Positions 16,908-26,637 are shown, counted from the first letter of the stretch. The stretch is DNA of 59,671 nucleotides from Actinobacillus equuli (GCF_900636745.1 NZ_LR134310.1:2392321-2451991); one strand, 5' to 3'. A program made the numbers and translations. The notes: generated from the letters alone by a model not told the origin.

Positions 16908-19496
16908 ATGGATGATATTAAACAGAAATTTGAAGAAGCTAAGCGTTTCTTTGATAAAGGTGATTTGGATAAGGTTGTAGCGATTCTTTCTACAATTTCG
17001 AGAGAAGACGGTGCGGAACAGTATGCAAAAGCACAGTTTCTTCTAGGCATTACATTAGGAAAGCAGGGGAAGTTTGATGAAGCAATAATTGCTTTTAGCA
17101 ATGTAATTCGTGAGGATGGTGCAGAGGCGTATGCAAGAGCACAGCTGAATCTTGGTATTACTCTCGGTAAGCAAGGGAAAGTTGATGAAGCAATCGAAGC
17201 ATATCGCAATGTAACTCGTGAGGATAGTGCAGAGTTGTATGCAAGAGCACAGCTGAATCTTGGTATTACTCTCGGTAAGCAAGGGAAAGTTGATGAAGAA
17301 ATCGAAGCATATCGCAATGTAACTCGTGAGGATAGTGCAGAGTTGTATGCAAGAGCACAGCTGAATCTTGGTATTACTCTCGGTAAGCAAGGGAAAGTTG
17401 ATGAAGAAATCGAAGCATATCGCAATGTAACTCGTGAGGATAGTGCAGAGTTGTATGCAAGAGCACAGCTGAATCTTGGTATTACTCTCGGTGAGCAAGG
17501 AGAAGTTGATGAAGAAATAGAGGCATATCGCAATGTAACTCGTAAGGACAGTGCAGAGTCGTATGCGAGAGCACAACTATATCTTGGTATTACTTTAGGA
17601 AAGCAAGGGAAGGTTGATGAAGCAATCGAAGCATATCGCAATGTAACTCGTAAGGACAGTGCAGAGTCGTATGCGAGAGCACAACTATATCTTGGTATTA
17701 CTTTAGGAAAGCAAGGGAAGGTTGATGAAGCAATCGAAGCATATCGCAATGTAACTCGTAAGGACAGTGCAGAGGCGTATGCGAGAGCACAAATAAATCT
17801 TGGTATTACTTTAGGAAAGCAAGGGAAGGTTGATGAAGAAATAGAGGCATATCGCAATGTAACTCGTAAGGACAGTGCAGAGTCGTATGCAAGAGCACAA
17901 TTATGTCTTGGTATTACTTTAGGAAAGCAAGGGAAGGTTGATGAAGCAATCGAAGCATATCGTAATGTAACTCGTGAGGATAATGCAAAGTCGTATGCGA
18001 GAGCACAATTATATCTTGGTATTACTCTCGGTGAGCAAGGAAAAGTTGATGAAGAAATCAAAGCGTATCGAAATGTAACTCGTAAGGACAGTACAGAGGC
18101 GTATGCAATAGCACAATTATATCTTGGTATTACTCTCGGTGAGCAAGGAAAAGTTGATGAAGAAATCAAAGCGTATCGCAATGTGAATCGTGAAGATAGT
18201 GTGGAACAATATGCTATGGCACAGCTGAATCTTGGTATTGTTCTCAATAAGCAAGGGAAGACTAATAAAGCGATAGTAGCTTTTAGTAATATAACTCGTA
18301 AAGATAGTGCGGAAGTGTATACGAAAGCACAGTTTGTACTTGGGTATATTTTACTCCAGAATAAGCGTAATAAAGCAAAAGATGCTTTTAATAATATAAG
18401 ATTAAGTGATAGCGTTGAATTATATACGAAAGCTCAGGTGTACCTTAAGATACTGAATATAGGTAAGAAAGAAATTAGGACATCTTTGTTTAATATACAT
18501 CGCTGTATAGATGATATTTTGAGTTTGTTACGTATAAATAATCCTAGTGAGGTGCATATAGCGCATTATACTAGACCAAGTACTTTATTTAAATTGTTAC
18601 CAAATGAATTTAGTAAAGATGGGCAGAAAGGTATATATTCTAGATTTAGATTAAGTTCAATTAATGGAGTTAATGATCCAACAGAAGGAAAAATTTTATT
18701 TCAATACCTAGGATTTAATCAGATAAAAGAAGATGCTTATATTACGTTTATTAGTTGCTTTACTTTTAATCATGATAGCCTTAATCAATTTAGGTTATAT
18801 GGTAAAGAGAATAACAAAGAAGTAACGGGTGTAAGCACTGTTTTTGATGGCTCTAAGTTCTTTGAACAAAGTTTAGATAAGTCCATTGCACTGGATTATG
18901 GTTCAAAATTGAATAAAGAGACAAACGATCTTCAAGAGGATATTGAAAAAGAGAAGCGATTAGTTGATAAACTTCCACTGTATCGTTGTATTTATATTGA
19001 TCCTGAAAGTGCTTATATCAGTTTAGCAAGACGAGAAGATATTACTTTTTATAGAGAAAAAGCAACAAACCAACAAGATTTAAAAAGATATAATAAACAA
19101 CTATCTGAAAGTAATAAAGAAGTAACGAATCTATTAAAAGAAATTAAATCTTGCATAGACATAGTATTATCTAAAAAAGCTAACAAGCTAAATAGAAATG
19201 AACTATTGGAAGTAATAAGTGAGATTATTTTACCATTAAGATATTTAGTTAAACACGTTGCTTTTAAAGAAGAGCAAGAATGTAGAATGGTATATATCTC
19301 TCCGTTGGATAATCCGAAAATTATTTTAGATACGGAATATAACCAGACTTATGTAGAGTATGCGGTTCCTGTTAAGGAAAATATTCATAGAGTATATTTA
19401 TCTCAAGGCGCAAATATATATAAAGAAAGCTTTAGAATTTTATTAGGCGAAAATAAAGTAAAAAGCTCTTCAAATCCGTTTAGGAATAAGGATTGA
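16908..19496 (+). CDS. TPR-like repeat protein with DUF2971-like C-terminal domain, 862 aa
   Basis: Three parts are seen. A short N-terminal lead (about 41 aa) precedes thirteen tandem 36-residue units (17031-18431), each close to AQLYLGITLGKQGKVDEAIE then AYRNVTREDSAESYAR, which is the helix-turn-helix pattern of Sel1/TPR solenoids. The C-terminal 350 residues carry HYTRPSTLFKLL, NGVNDPTEGKIL, FISCFTFNHDSL and EQECRMVYIS, the pattern of DUF2971 proteins. The SD AAGGA supports the start, 19 bases after uvrB. The repeat DNA is nearly identical from unit to unit, while the C-terminal part is visibly more AT-rich than its neighbours, which suggests acquisition by transfer. Function unknown; a scaffold or defence role is only a guess. 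Confidence 0.8.
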   Translation: MDDIKQKFEEAKRFFDKGDLDKVVAILSTISREDGAEQYAKAQFLLGITLGKQGKFDEAIIAFSNVIREDGAEAYARAQLNLGITLGKQGKVDEAIEAYRNVTREDSAELYARAQLNLGITLGKQGKVDEEIEAYRNVTREDSAELYARAQLNLGITLGKQGKVDEEIEAYRNVTREDSAELYARAQLNLGITLGEQGEVDEEIEAYRNVTRKDSAESYARAQLYLGITLGKQGKVDEAIEAYRNVTRKDSAESYARAQLYLGITLGKQGKVDEAIEAYRNVTRKDSAEAYARAQINLGITLGKQGKVDEEIEAYRNVTRKDSAESYARAQLCLGITLGKQGKVDEAIEAYRNVTREDNAKSYARAQLYLGITLGEQGKVDEEIKAYRNVTRKDSTEAYAIAQLYLGITLGEQGKVDEEIKAYRNVNREDSVEQYAMAQLNLGIVLNKQGKTNKAIVAFSNITRKDSAEVYTKAQFVLGYILLQNKRNKAKDAFNNIRLSDSVELYTKAQVYLKILNIGKKEIRTSLFNIHRCIDDILSLLRINNPSEVHIAHYTRPSTLFKLLPNEFSKDGQKGIYSRFRLSSINGVNDPTEGKILFQYLGFNQIKEDAYITFISCFTFNHDSLNQFRLYGKENNKEVTGVSTVFDGSKFFEQSLDKSIALDYGSKLNKETNDLQEDIEKEKRLVDKLPLYRCIYIDPESAYISLARREDITFYREKATNQQDLKRYNKQLSESNKEVTNLLKEIKSCIDIVLSKKANKLNRNELLEVISEIILPLRYLVKHVAFKEEQECRMVYISPLDNPKIILDTEYNQTYVEYAVPVKENIHRVYLSQGANIYKESFRILLGENKVKSSSNPFRNKD
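17031..18431 (+). repeat. Thirteen tandem 108-bp coding repeats
   Basis: Units of 108 bp (the last 105 bp) begin with GCACAG at 17031 and recur every 108 bp to 18327. Units 2-4 are almost identical, as are units 6 and 7. This uniformity implies recent duplication or gene conversion, and the number of units should vary between strains. Confidence 0.9.
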
Positions 19497-19878
19497 TCTT
19501 TATAGAATCCACATCCTCTCTCTGATTTTTGCAAAGTCGTTACTTTGCTCAAATCTGTCTCTCTCCCGCAAGGGGAGAGAGTTGTTTAACAAGCGGTTAA
19601 ATTTATTGAAAACTTTGCAACCTGTAAAAAGTTGGGCGAATTTGACCGCTTGTATATGATTTAGATTTAGGAGGATTGTGTTAGAAAATGTTGTAGCACA
19701 TTACACTCTCGCCCCCTGTGGGAGAGAGGGGAAATATCCCAAAAGTCAGTTTAATTTATGATGTTGTCTTAAATTAAACTGGCTTTTTCTTTTTTTATGC
19801 GGTTTCTTTGTAAAATTTGCGAGAAATCAGACCGCTTGCTTGTGTTAGAATAAATACACATTTGAAGAGGAGAATAGT
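19497..19878. other. 382-bp intergenic region with several palindromes
   Basis: CTCTCTCCC-GCAA-GGGGAGAGAG lies at about 19558-19581, an inverted USS pair at 19589-19653, and a second CTCTCGCCCC...GGGAGAGAG palindrome near 19709-19733. A strong hairpin CAGTTTAATTTA/TAAATTAAACTG followed by a long T tract (19747-19797) precedes a USS half and the pepP leader. No protein frame is credible. Confidence 0.6.
19747..19797 (+). terminator. Rho-independent terminator before pepP
   Basis: A 12-base stem CAGTTTAATTTA/TAAATTAAACTG is followed by GCTTTTTCTTTTTTT. It is about 250 bases after the repeat-protein stop. Confidence 0.7.
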
Positions 19879-21177
19879 ATGGATCTTGCCTACCTAGCCG
19901 AATTACCGAGAGAAGAATTTGTTGAGCGTAGAAATCGTGTGTTTGAGCAAATGCAGGATAATTCTGCGTTGGTGGTGTTTACTGAAACCGAGAAACGCCG
20001 TAATAGTGATTGCGATTATTTGTTCCGTCCAGATAGTTATTTCTGGTATTTAACCGGTTTTGCCGAGCCGAAATCGGCGTTGTTGCTGATTAAAAAAGAC
20101 GGCAAAAATGAGAGTGTGATTTTTGTGCGTAAAAAAGATCCGCTAATGGAAACGTGGAATGGTCGTCGTTTGGGGATTGAAAAAGCCCCTGAGACCTTGA
20201 GCGTGGATTTGGCATTTGATATTGAGGATATTGCTCGTGTTTTTGCAGAAAAAACGCAGAATTTGACCGCTTGTTACTATGCGAAAGGCTTACAGGAATG
20301 GGGCGATAGCATAGTGACAGATGTAGTAGCGGAGCAGTTTGCTGACGTGATTGACTGGCAGCCGATGTTGTCGGAAATGCGTTTGATTAAATCGACAGCG
20401 GAGATCGCTTTAATTCAGCAAGCGTGCCATATTTCGGGTTTGGCACATATTCGTGCGATGAAGCAAACCCGCCCAAATCGTTATGAATTAGAAATTGAGG
20501 GCGAAATTCAGCACGAATTTACTCGTTTTGGGGCAAGATTCCCGGCTTATAATTCGATTGTAGCAAGCGGTGAAAATGCCTGTATTTTGCACTACAATGA
20601 AAATGATCAGGTACTAAAAGACGGTGATTTATTGCTGATTGATGCCGGGGCGGAATTTGCTCACTATGCCGGCGATATTACCCGTACCTTCCCGATTAAC
20701 GGTAAGTTCTCCGAACCTCAGCGAGAAATTTATCAACTGGTGCTAGACGCAATGAAAGAAGCAGCTAAATGGCTTATTCCGCAAAGTTCGATCAAAATTG
20801 CTAATGAAAAGGCAGTACAAGTGCTAACCGAAGGTTTAGTCCGCTTAGGGATTTTGAAGGGCGAAGTGGAGCGGTTAATCGCCGAGAAAGCCTATCGCCA
20901 ATTTTATATGCACGGCTTAGGGCATTGGTTGGGGCTAGACGTTCACGATGTCGGTAATTATGGCACGGAGCGAGATCGCCCACTTGAAATCGGTATGGTG
21001 CTAACGCTTGAGCCGGGGTTATATATTTCAAGTGATGCGGACGTACCAGAGCAATACAAAGGCATTGGTGTACGTATTGAGGATAACTTATTGATTACCG
21101 AATATGGCAATAAAAATCTCACTAGCGGCTGCCCAAAAGAAATTGCTGATATTGAAGCAATTATGAATGTTCAGTAG
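19879..21177 (+). CDS. pepP: Xaa-Pro aminopeptidase (aminopeptidase P)
   Basis: Di-metal M24 peptidase that removes the N-terminal residue before proline. 432 aa, typical. The two metal Asp residues are in LLLIDAGAEFAHYAGDITRTF, the His in MHGLGHWLGLDVHD, and the Glu pair in LTLEPGLYI and VRIEDNLLIT. The N-terminal creatinase-like domain covers about the first 170 residues. The start follows GAAGAGGAGAATAGT. It stands alone on the plus strand. Confidence 0.96.
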   Translation: MDLAYLAELPREEFVERRNRVFEQMQDNSALVVFTETEKRRNSDCDYLFRPDSYFWYLTGFAEPKSALLLIKKDGKNESVIFVRKKDPLMETWNGRRLGIEKAPETLSVDLAFDIEDIARVFAEKTQNLTACYYAKGLQEWGDSIVTDVVAEQFADVIDWQPMLSEMRLIKSTAEIALIQQACHISGLAHIRAMKQTRPNRYELEIEGEIQHEFTRFGARFPAYNSIVASGENACILHYNENDQVLKDGDLLLIDAGAEFAHYAGDITRTFPINGKFSEPQREIYQLVLDAMKEAAKWLIPQSSIKIANEKAVQVLTEGLVRLGILKGEVERLIAEKAYRQFYMHGLGHWLGLDVHDVGNYGTERDRPLEIGMVLTLEPGLYISSDADVPEQYKGIGVRIEDNLLITEYGNKNLTSGCPKEIADIEAIMNVQ

Positions 21178-21185
21178 ATAGGAAA

Positions 21186-21347
21186 AGTAAATAACCACAG
21201 AACGCACGGAATACACAGAAATTTTTCGTATGACGTGAGAACTGTGGTTTTTTATTACCTAAAAGCTATACATAAAAATAACCACGAACTATATAGCGTT
21301 CACAGAATAAATTTTCCGTGTATTCAGTGTAGTCCGTGGTTTTACAA
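21186..21347. repeat. Two copies of an ACCACGAA/ACCACAGAA-type intergenic repeat
   Basis: ATAACCACAGAACGCACGGAATACACAGAA... ending GAACTGTGGTTTTTTATT, and AATAACCACGAACTATATAGCG... ending GTCCGTGGTTTTA. Each has complementary ends (AACCACAG/CTGTGGTT and AACCACGA/CCGTGGTT), so each can fold into a long hairpin. They resemble each other and a repeat style seen in many bacterial genomes. Confidence 0.5.
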
Positions 21348-21355
21348 AATAGTGA

Positions 21356-22552
21356 TTAAAGCACTTTTACAATCGCTTCGCAAAGGGCATCAATGTTTTG
21401 GTCGGTGATACCTGCAACATTGATACGACCAGAACGTACCACATAGATTGCGAACTCTTCACGTAAGCGATCCACTTGTTCCGGTGTTAAACCACTAAAT
21501 GAGAACATACCGTTTTGTTGTGCGATAAAGTCGAAATCTTGTTTTGCACCTTTCTCTTTTAATAATTGCACCATACGGTTACGCATATCTTTAATGCGAT
21601 CACGCATTTCATCTAATTCCGCGACCCATTCCGCACGTAACGCTTCATCACCTAATACACGAGCAACCGCATTTGCACCGTGTGATGCCGGGTTAGAGTA
21701 AAGCACACGAATAATCGATTTAATTTGCGTGAATGCTTTATTAGCTACTTCGGCATTTTCTGCCACTAAGGTAAATGCTCCAACACGCTCGCTATATAAA
21801 CCGAAGTTTTTCGAATATGAACTTGCGATTAATAACTCTTTGTGGTTTTTCACAAACGCACGTAAGCCGTATGCGTCTTGGTCTAAACCGTTACCAAAGC
21901 CTTGGTAAGCAAAGTCAAACAATGGTAACCAGCCTTTTTCCGCAGAGAGTTTCGCTAATGCGTCCCATTGTTCAGGGGTTGGGTCGATACCGGTCGGGTT
22001 ATGGCAGCAACCGTGTAATAACACTACATCGCCGGCTTCCGCTTGGCTTAAATCGGCGAGTAAGTTATCCCAATCTAAACCGTGCGTATCTTTATTGTAA
22101 TAGCGATAGCCTTTCACATTTAAACCGACCGCTTCTGCAATTGCATTGTGGTTTGGCCAAGTCGGGTTTGAAATCCAGATGTTTTTTGCTGACGTTTGGC
22201 GTTTGATAAATTCCGCTGCAATACGTAACGCGCCCGTACCACCTAAACTTTGTGCGGTTTTTGCACGACCTGATGCGATAATTTCCGTCCCTTTACCGAA
22301 TAAAAGCTCTTGTGTATAAGCGTTAAATGCTTGTACACCGTCAATCGTAAGGTAGTTTTTATTCGTTTCTTGTTCTAACAATAACGCTTCGGCTTTTTTA
22401 ACCGCTTTTACGATAGGCGTTTTACCTTCCGCATTCATATAAACACCGATACCGAGATTGATTTTCCCTGCACGTTGTTCCGCTTTAAACGCTTCACCTA
22501 AACCTAAGATTGGATCTGCCGGAGCAGCCTGAATATGGTTGAACATTGACAT
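21356..22552 (-). CDS. aspC: Aspartate/aromatic aminotransferase
   Basis: PLP-dependent class I transaminase interconverting aspartate and oxaloacetate with glutamate. 398 aa, equal to E. coli AspC. The PLP lysine lies in [31 protein letters not shown] and the C-terminal [12 protein letters not shown] (substrate Arg) are the family marks. The start [18 protein letters not shown] closely resembles AspC and follows AGGACGACAC. An inverted USS hairpin lies upstream, between it and purK. TyrB is the alternative assignment. Confidence 0.92.
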   Translation of the reverse strand: MSMFNHIQAAPADPILGLGEAFKAEQRAGKINLGIGVYMNAEGKTPIVKAVKKAEALLLEQETNKNYLTIDGVQAFNAYTQELLFGKGTEIIASGRAKTAQSLGGTGALRIAAEFIKRQTSAKNIWISNPTWPNHNAIAEAVGLNVKGYRYYNKDTHGLDWDNLLADLSQAEAGDVVLLHGCCHNPTGIDPTPEQWDALAKLSAEKGWLPLFDFAYQGFGNGLDQDAYGLRAFVKNHKELLIASSYSKNFGLYSERVGAFTLVAENAEVANKAFTQIKSIIRVLYSNPASHGANAVARVLGDEALRAEWVAELDEMRDRIKDMRNRMVQLLKEKGAKQDFDFIAQQNGMFSFSGLTPEQVDRLREEFAIYVVRSGRINVAGITDQNIDALCEAIVKVL

Positions 22553-22623
22553 GTGTCGTCCTCTAAAAAGTTGTGTTTGAAATTAGAAATACTTATACAA
22601 TCCATTAGCTATTTTAGCAATAG

Positions 22624-22681
22624 AAAAGCGGTCTGTTTTCCTAAATTTTTTGCAAATTTTGGAAGAAAACAGACCGCTTGC
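22624..22681. terminator. Inverted USS pair after purK
   Basis: AAGCGGTCTGTTTTC faces GAAAACAGACCGCTTGC. It lies 3 bases from the purK stop on the minus strand, so it can terminate the pur transcript. Confidence 0.75.
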
Positions 22682-22683
22682 AC

Positions 22684-23772
22684 TTATTTGAGTTTATTAA
22701 TTGCCCAATCTAACCCCGAATGGAAATCGTCGGTTAAATGCGGACGAAGCTGCTCGAGTAATTGAATTAACTGAGTTTGTTCCGGATGACATAAATTAAT
22801 ATGTCCGACTTTACGACCGGCACGCACTTCTTTACCATACCAATGTAATTGTGAGAACGGTACTTCCAGCCACGCGTTATTGTGTTCGATACCAATCAGA
22901 TTCACCATCACACTAGGTGCAATTTGTTTGAGTTGCGGTGTCGGCAAGTCAAGCAATGCGCGTAAATGCAATTCAAACTGGCTGATTGAGCAACCTAATT
23001 GCGTCCAGTGTCCGCTGTTATGTACACGAGGAGCGAGTTCATTAATTAATAACGTATCGCCCACCACAAAACATTCCATTGCCATTACGCCGATATAGTC
23101 TAAGTCTTGCATAATCGTGCCAAGCATTTGTTCCGCTTGAACTTGGTAAGTTTGCTGATTTGGTAAATTCACATCACAAACGGAGTAACGTAAGATACCG
23201 TTTTGCTGCAAGTTATGACTAATCGGATAGAAACGGGTAGAGCCGTCACGGAAACGAGCACCGACAATTGAAATTTCTCCATCAAACGGAATAAATTTTT
23301 CTGCAATCACTTCACCGAATAGATCCGGCGTGATTTGGTCAATGCTGTCTTGTGTCACAATCCATTGACCTCTGCCGTCATAGCCGCCAGTACGACGTTT
23401 TACCACCACTTTTTCACCGACATTGCTGAATACGCTTTGCCATTGTTCGGCAGATTCCAATAATTGCCATGGTGAAGTAGAAAGTTGGAGTTTATCTAAT
23501 AAGGATTTTTGGGTGAAACGATCTGCGGTTGTGCCGAATACGTTTAAATTGACAAAATTTTTATGATTACCGAGTAATTGGGTGAGCGGCGTTTCTGTCC
23601 AACGCTCGATTTCTGCGGTAATGATACTGTTTGGCTCAATCTCAAAAACCGGTGCATCAAAAGCAAGCGGTTTTACTTCAATATCAAGTGGTGCGCCGGC
23701 ATAGCGTAACATTCTGCCGAGCTGACCGTTGCCAAGCACATAAATTGGAGGATAAATAGCACTTTTTTGCAT
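22684..23772 (-). CDS. purK: N5-carboxyaminoimidazole ribonucleotide synthase
   Basis: ATP-grasp enzyme carboxylating AIR in purine synthesis; PurE then rearranges the product. 362 aa. The Rossmann start YVLGNGQLGRMLRYAGAPL is typical of PurK, followed by VVVKRRTGGYDGRGQ (ATP-grasp), EKFIPFDGEISIV and INELAPRVHNSGHWT. It is separated from purE by an asparaginase gene and a hairpin, all on the same strand. The ATG lacks a strong Shine-Dalgarno. Confidence 0.96.
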   Translation of the reverse strand: MQKSAIYPPIYVLGNGQLGRMLRYAGAPLDIEVKPLAFDAPVFEIEPNSIITAEIERWTETPLTQLLGNHKNFVNLNVFGTTADRFTQKSLLDKLQLSTSPWQLLESAEQWQSVFSNVGEKVVVKRRTGGYDGRGQWIVTQDSIDQITPDLFGEVIAEKFIPFDGEISIVGARFRDGSTRFYPISHNLQQNGILRYSVCDVNLPNQQTYQVQAEQMLGTIMQDLDYIGVMAMECFVVGDTLLINELAPRVHNSGHWTQLGCSISQFELHLRALLDLPTPQLKQIAPSVMVNLIGIEHNNAWLEVPFSQLHWYGKEVRAGRKVGHINLCHPEQTQLIQLLEQLRPHLTDDFHSGLDWAINKLK

Positions 23773-23794
23773 TTTTTATGATTCCGTTTGCAGC

Positions 23795-23863
23795 AAGTTC
23801 GAGGGCTGATTTGCTATTTTTTCGGCAAATTGACCGCTTGTTTGGCAAGCAAATCTCGAACTT
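23795..23863 (-). terminator. Hairpin between asparaginase gene and purK
   Basis: AAGTTCGAG plus GATTTGC pair with GCAAATCTCGAACTT; the loop holds a USS half. It may partly end or attenuate transcription into purK. Confidence 0.5.
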
Positions 23864-23884
23864 ATTTGGTATTTATTGGATTGT

Positions 23885-24850
23885 TTAAAAATATTCGGAG
23901 AGCGGCTTGCGCAAATCTTGGTTTAATAACACCAATAATTTGATACGAGCTTTTTGTCCACTTAAACCGGTGGTAAAAATGACGTTTTGTTGTTTAAGCT
24001 GTTTACCGCCGCCTAAATAGTCATACACATCTTGAGTGACACCGTTAAACGCACGTGAAACTAACACAACAGGAATATCAGCACGTAATAACGCATCTAA
24101 ACCGGCTAAACAGCTTGGCGGCAAATTACCTGCGCCGAGCGCTTCAATCACGACACCGTCACAACCGTGGTGAGCTAATTGTTCTAATAAGAAACTATCC
24201 ATTCCGGCGTAACTTTTAACGAGCTGCACGTTAGTACGGGTAATTGTTTGAGCTGGGAAGCGTTCATATTCGATTAATTGTTGGAAATATAACACGCGAT
24301 TTTTAGCAATTAATCCGCAAGGACCGAATGTTGGCGTTTGGAATGTCGCTACGTTGGTCGTATGCGTTTTAGTCACAAATTTAGCGTTATGAATTTCATC
24401 ATTCATAACTACTAATACGCCTTTGCCTTGGCTTTCCGGACAAAGTGCAACCAAAATTGCACTTTGTAAGTTAATTAAACCGTCCGAGCCTAATTCGTTG
24501 CTTGAACGCATGGCACCGGTAATTGCAACCGGCACGTTTACATCAAGGGCTAAATCAAGAAAATAGGCGGTTTCTTCTAACGTATCCGTACCGTGGGTAA
24601 TCACAATACCATCATAGTTTTCTTCATTGACCGCTTTTTCAATACGTGTTTTCAATAACAACCAATGCTGTAAAGTAATATGCGGTGAAGGCACATTCAG
24701 TACAGATTCTTGACTGAGCTGAGCAGGGTGGTTTAAACGTTCTAACGCGGCAAGTAGTGGATTTTTCTCAGAAGGCGAAACCTTACCGTCTTCGCCTTCA
24801 CTCATTGAAATAGTACCGCCTGTATGTAGGATTAAAAGTTTCTTTGTCAT
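23885..24850 (-). CDS. ansA: L-asparaginase, cytoplasmic type
   Basis: Hydrolyses asparagine to aspartate and ammonia. 321 aa, no signal peptide, so type I-like rather than periplasmic type II. The first catalytic Thr is in LHTGGTISM and the second triad in ITHGTDTLEETA; AITGAMRSSNELGSDG is the family core. It starts 10 bases after purE and is embedded between purE and purK. Aspartate is consumed by the purine pathway (PurC, PurA), so the placement is metabolically sensible. Subfamily symbol is moderately sure. Confidence 0.88.
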   Translation of the reverse strand: MTKKLLILHTGGTISMSEGEDGKVSPSEKNPLLAALERLNHPAQLSQESVLNVPSPHITLQHWLLLKTRIEKAVNEENYDGIVITHGTDTLEETAYFLDLALDVNVPVAITGAMRSSNELGSDGLINLQSAILVALCPESQGKGVLVVMNDEIHNAKFVTKTHTTNVATFQTPTFGPCGLIAKNRVLYFQQLIEYERFPAQTITRTNVQLVKSYAGMDSFLLEQLAHHGCDGVVIEALGAGNLPPSCLAGLDALLRADIPVVLVSRAFNGVTQDVYDYLGGGKQLKQQNVIFTTGLSGQKARIKLLVLLNQDLRKPLSEYF

Positions 24851-24860
24851 GAAAAATAGA

Positions 24861-25355
24861 TTAATTACGTGGATCTGGATTATCTAAGACAGATTGCGTT
24901 TGTTCATTGCGGAATGCGTGTAATTTTTTCGCTAATTCAGGATTAAAAGCCGCTAAAATTTGTGCAGCTAATAAACCGGCATTCGCTGCACCTGCAGGGC
25001 CAATCGCAAGTGTACCAACCGGAATGCCTTTCGGCATTTGAACGATAGAGTATAAACTATCTACGCCGCTTAGCATCGAACTTTTTACCGGCACGCCTAG
25101 CACAGGTACAATCGTTTTTGCCGCAATCATACCCGGTAAATGTGCCGCTCCGCCTGCACCTGCGATAATCACTTTATAGCCGTTTTGTTCGGCACATTCC
25201 GCAAACGAGAAAAGTTTATCCGGCGTACGATGCGCCGAAACCACTTCAACATGATAAGCAAGGTTAAATTGATCTAAGATTTGTGTTGCTTCGGACATCG
25301 TTGCCCAGTCGCTTTTTGAACCCATAACAATCGCAATTTCAGGTTTTTGTGACAT
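24861..25355 (-). CDS. purE: N5-CAIR mutase PurE
   Basis: Catalyses the rearrangement of N5-CAIR to CAIR in purine synthesis. 164 aa, octameric family. [10 protein letters not shown] is the nucleotide-binding start, [10 protein letters not shown] contains the catalytic His, and [11 protein letters not shown] is the family core. The start follows AAAGGAACAACT. First gene of purE-ansA-purK; a PurR-like box lies 51 bases upstream. Confidence 0.97.
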   Translation of the reverse strand: MSQKPEIAIVMGSKSDWATMSEATQILDQFNLAYHVEVVSAHRTPDKLFSFAECAEQNGYKVIIAGAGGAAHLPGMIAAKTIVPVLGVPVKSSMLSGVDSLYSIVQMPKGIPVGTLAIGPAGAANAGLLAAQILAAFNPELAKKLHAFRNEQTQSVLDNPDPRN

Positions 25356-25405
25356 AGTTGTTCCTTTAGAAGTGAATGGAGGAAATATTTCAAGTATAGC
25401 ACGAT

Positions 25406-25421
25406 AGGCAAACGATTGCTT
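25406..25421. promoter_or_regulatory. PurR operator upstream of purE
   Basis: AGGCAAACGATTGCTT matches 13 of 16 positions of ACGCAAACGTTTGCGT. The position in front of purE is that of the known pur operator. Confidence 0.75.
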
Positions 25422-25576
25422 GCTAAATTATGTTAACTGAAAACAATCTGAGCAATGTAAAGAATTATCCACAAAGCACAATTTAAAGCTATTAAATAGG
25501 TGATGAAATGTGTTACTATATGCGACCATTTTTTCAAATTCATGTAGTTGCAATCAGAACCGGAGATAGAATATAT

Positions 25577-26221
25577 ATGACGAGTAGTGCGAATAAACGT
25601 TCAGTAATGACCCTTTTTTCAGATAAAAATGATGTGTATAGTCATCAAGTACGAATCGTATTAGCGGAAAAAGGCGTTCCTTACGAAATTGAGAATATTA
25701 GCCCTGATACAATTTCTGAAGATTTAATGGAAGTAAATCCTTACGGTAACGTACCCACATTAGTTGATCGTGACTTAGTGTTATTTAATTCGCGCATCAT
25801 TATGGAATATCTTGATGAGCGTTTTCCTCATCCGCCGTTAATGCCTGTATATCCGGTGTTGCGTGGTAAATGTCGCTTAACCATGCACCGTATTGAGCAA
25901 GATTGGTACTCGCTGATTGATATCGTGAATAAAGACCCTGAGTCAAAAGAGGCGAAAAAAGCCTTACTTCAATTACGTGATGAAATGTTAGCTTTAGGTC
26001 CGGTATTTGCAGCAACGCCTTATTTCATGAATGAAGAGTTTAGTTTAGTGGATTGTTATGTTGCACCATTGCTATGGAAAATGCACAACTTAGGTGTTGA
26101 GTTTACTGGTGCTGGTAGCAAAGCTATCAAGGCATATATGACTCGAGTTTTTCAACGTGAAAGTTTTGTACAATCAATTGGTGGGGCTGCGCCTAAACAT
26201 TTAATGGACGAAAAAGACTAA
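25577..26221 (+). CDS. sspA: Stringent starvation protein A
   Basis: RNA polymerase-associated GST-fold protein that helps cells survive starvation and acid. The start at 25577 (MTSSANKRSVMTLFSDKND) is chosen because it aligns with the known N-terminus of SspA and follows GGAGATAGAATAT; an upstream in-frame GTG is not needed. 214 aa. The thioredoxin-like part (SHQVRIVLAEKGVPYE, NPYGNVPTLVDRDLVL) is followed by a helical part. Its stop overlaps the sspB start by one base. Confidence 0.95.
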   Translation: MTSSANKRSVMTLFSDKNDVYSHQVRIVLAEKGVPYEIENISPDTISEDLMEVNPYGNVPTLVDRDLVLFNSRIIMEYLDERFPHPPLMPVYPVLRGKCRLTMHRIEQDWYSLIDIVNKDPESKEAKKALLQLRDEMLALGPVFAATPYFMNEEFSLVDCYVAPLLWKMHNLGVEFTGAGSKAIKAYMTRVFQRESFVQSIGGAAPKHLMDEKD

Positions 26222-26637
26222 TGAAACCTTTACGCCCTTATCTTTATCATGCTTATTACAGCTGGATTATCGATAATGACAATACGCCTTACTTGCTAGT
26301 CAATACGGATTATCCGGATGTGGATGTGCCAACAGAATTTATTCGTGATGGTAAGATTATCTTAAATATTGCACCTCGTTCTATCGGGCAATATGTCGTA
26401 ACCGATGAAGCGATTCGTTTTAATGCGCGTTTCCAAGGCATGTTACGAGACGTATATATTCCACTTGGTGCATTAGAAGCAATTTATGCACAAGAAACGG
26501 GGGATGGAGTCATGTTCCAAGATGAGCCTTATTATAGTGAACAAGCCTATCATGAACGCAATGCGCTTTCACATGAAGAAACAACTAAATCTAAAGCAGT
26601 GAAGAAAAAGGCATCACATTTAAAACTCGTCAAATAA
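26221..26637 (+). CDS. sspB: ClpXP specificity adaptor SspB
   Basis: Tethers ssrA-tagged proteins to ClpX. The N-terminal 110 residues form the tag-binding domain (RPYLYHAYYSWIIDNDNTPYLLV, RFQGMLRDVYIPLGAL). A flexible acidic/basic tail ends in HLKLVK, which matches the C-terminal ClpX-binding motif of SspB. 138 aa. The start overlaps the sspA stop (TAATG), indicating translational coupling. Confidence 0.96.
   Translation: MKPLRPYLYHAYYSWIIDNDNTPYLLVNTDYPDVDVPTEFIRDGKIILNIAPRSIGQYVVTDEAIRFNARFQGMLRDVYIPLGALEAIYAQETGDGVMFQDEPYYSEQAYHERNALSHEETTKSKAVKKKASHLKLVK

Noticed and set aside
17055..17576. Long minus-strand frames opposite the 108-bp repeats (also 16895-18247)
   Set aside because: They only mirror the repeat periodicity of the plus-strand gene; no ribosome site and a biased, repetitive composition.
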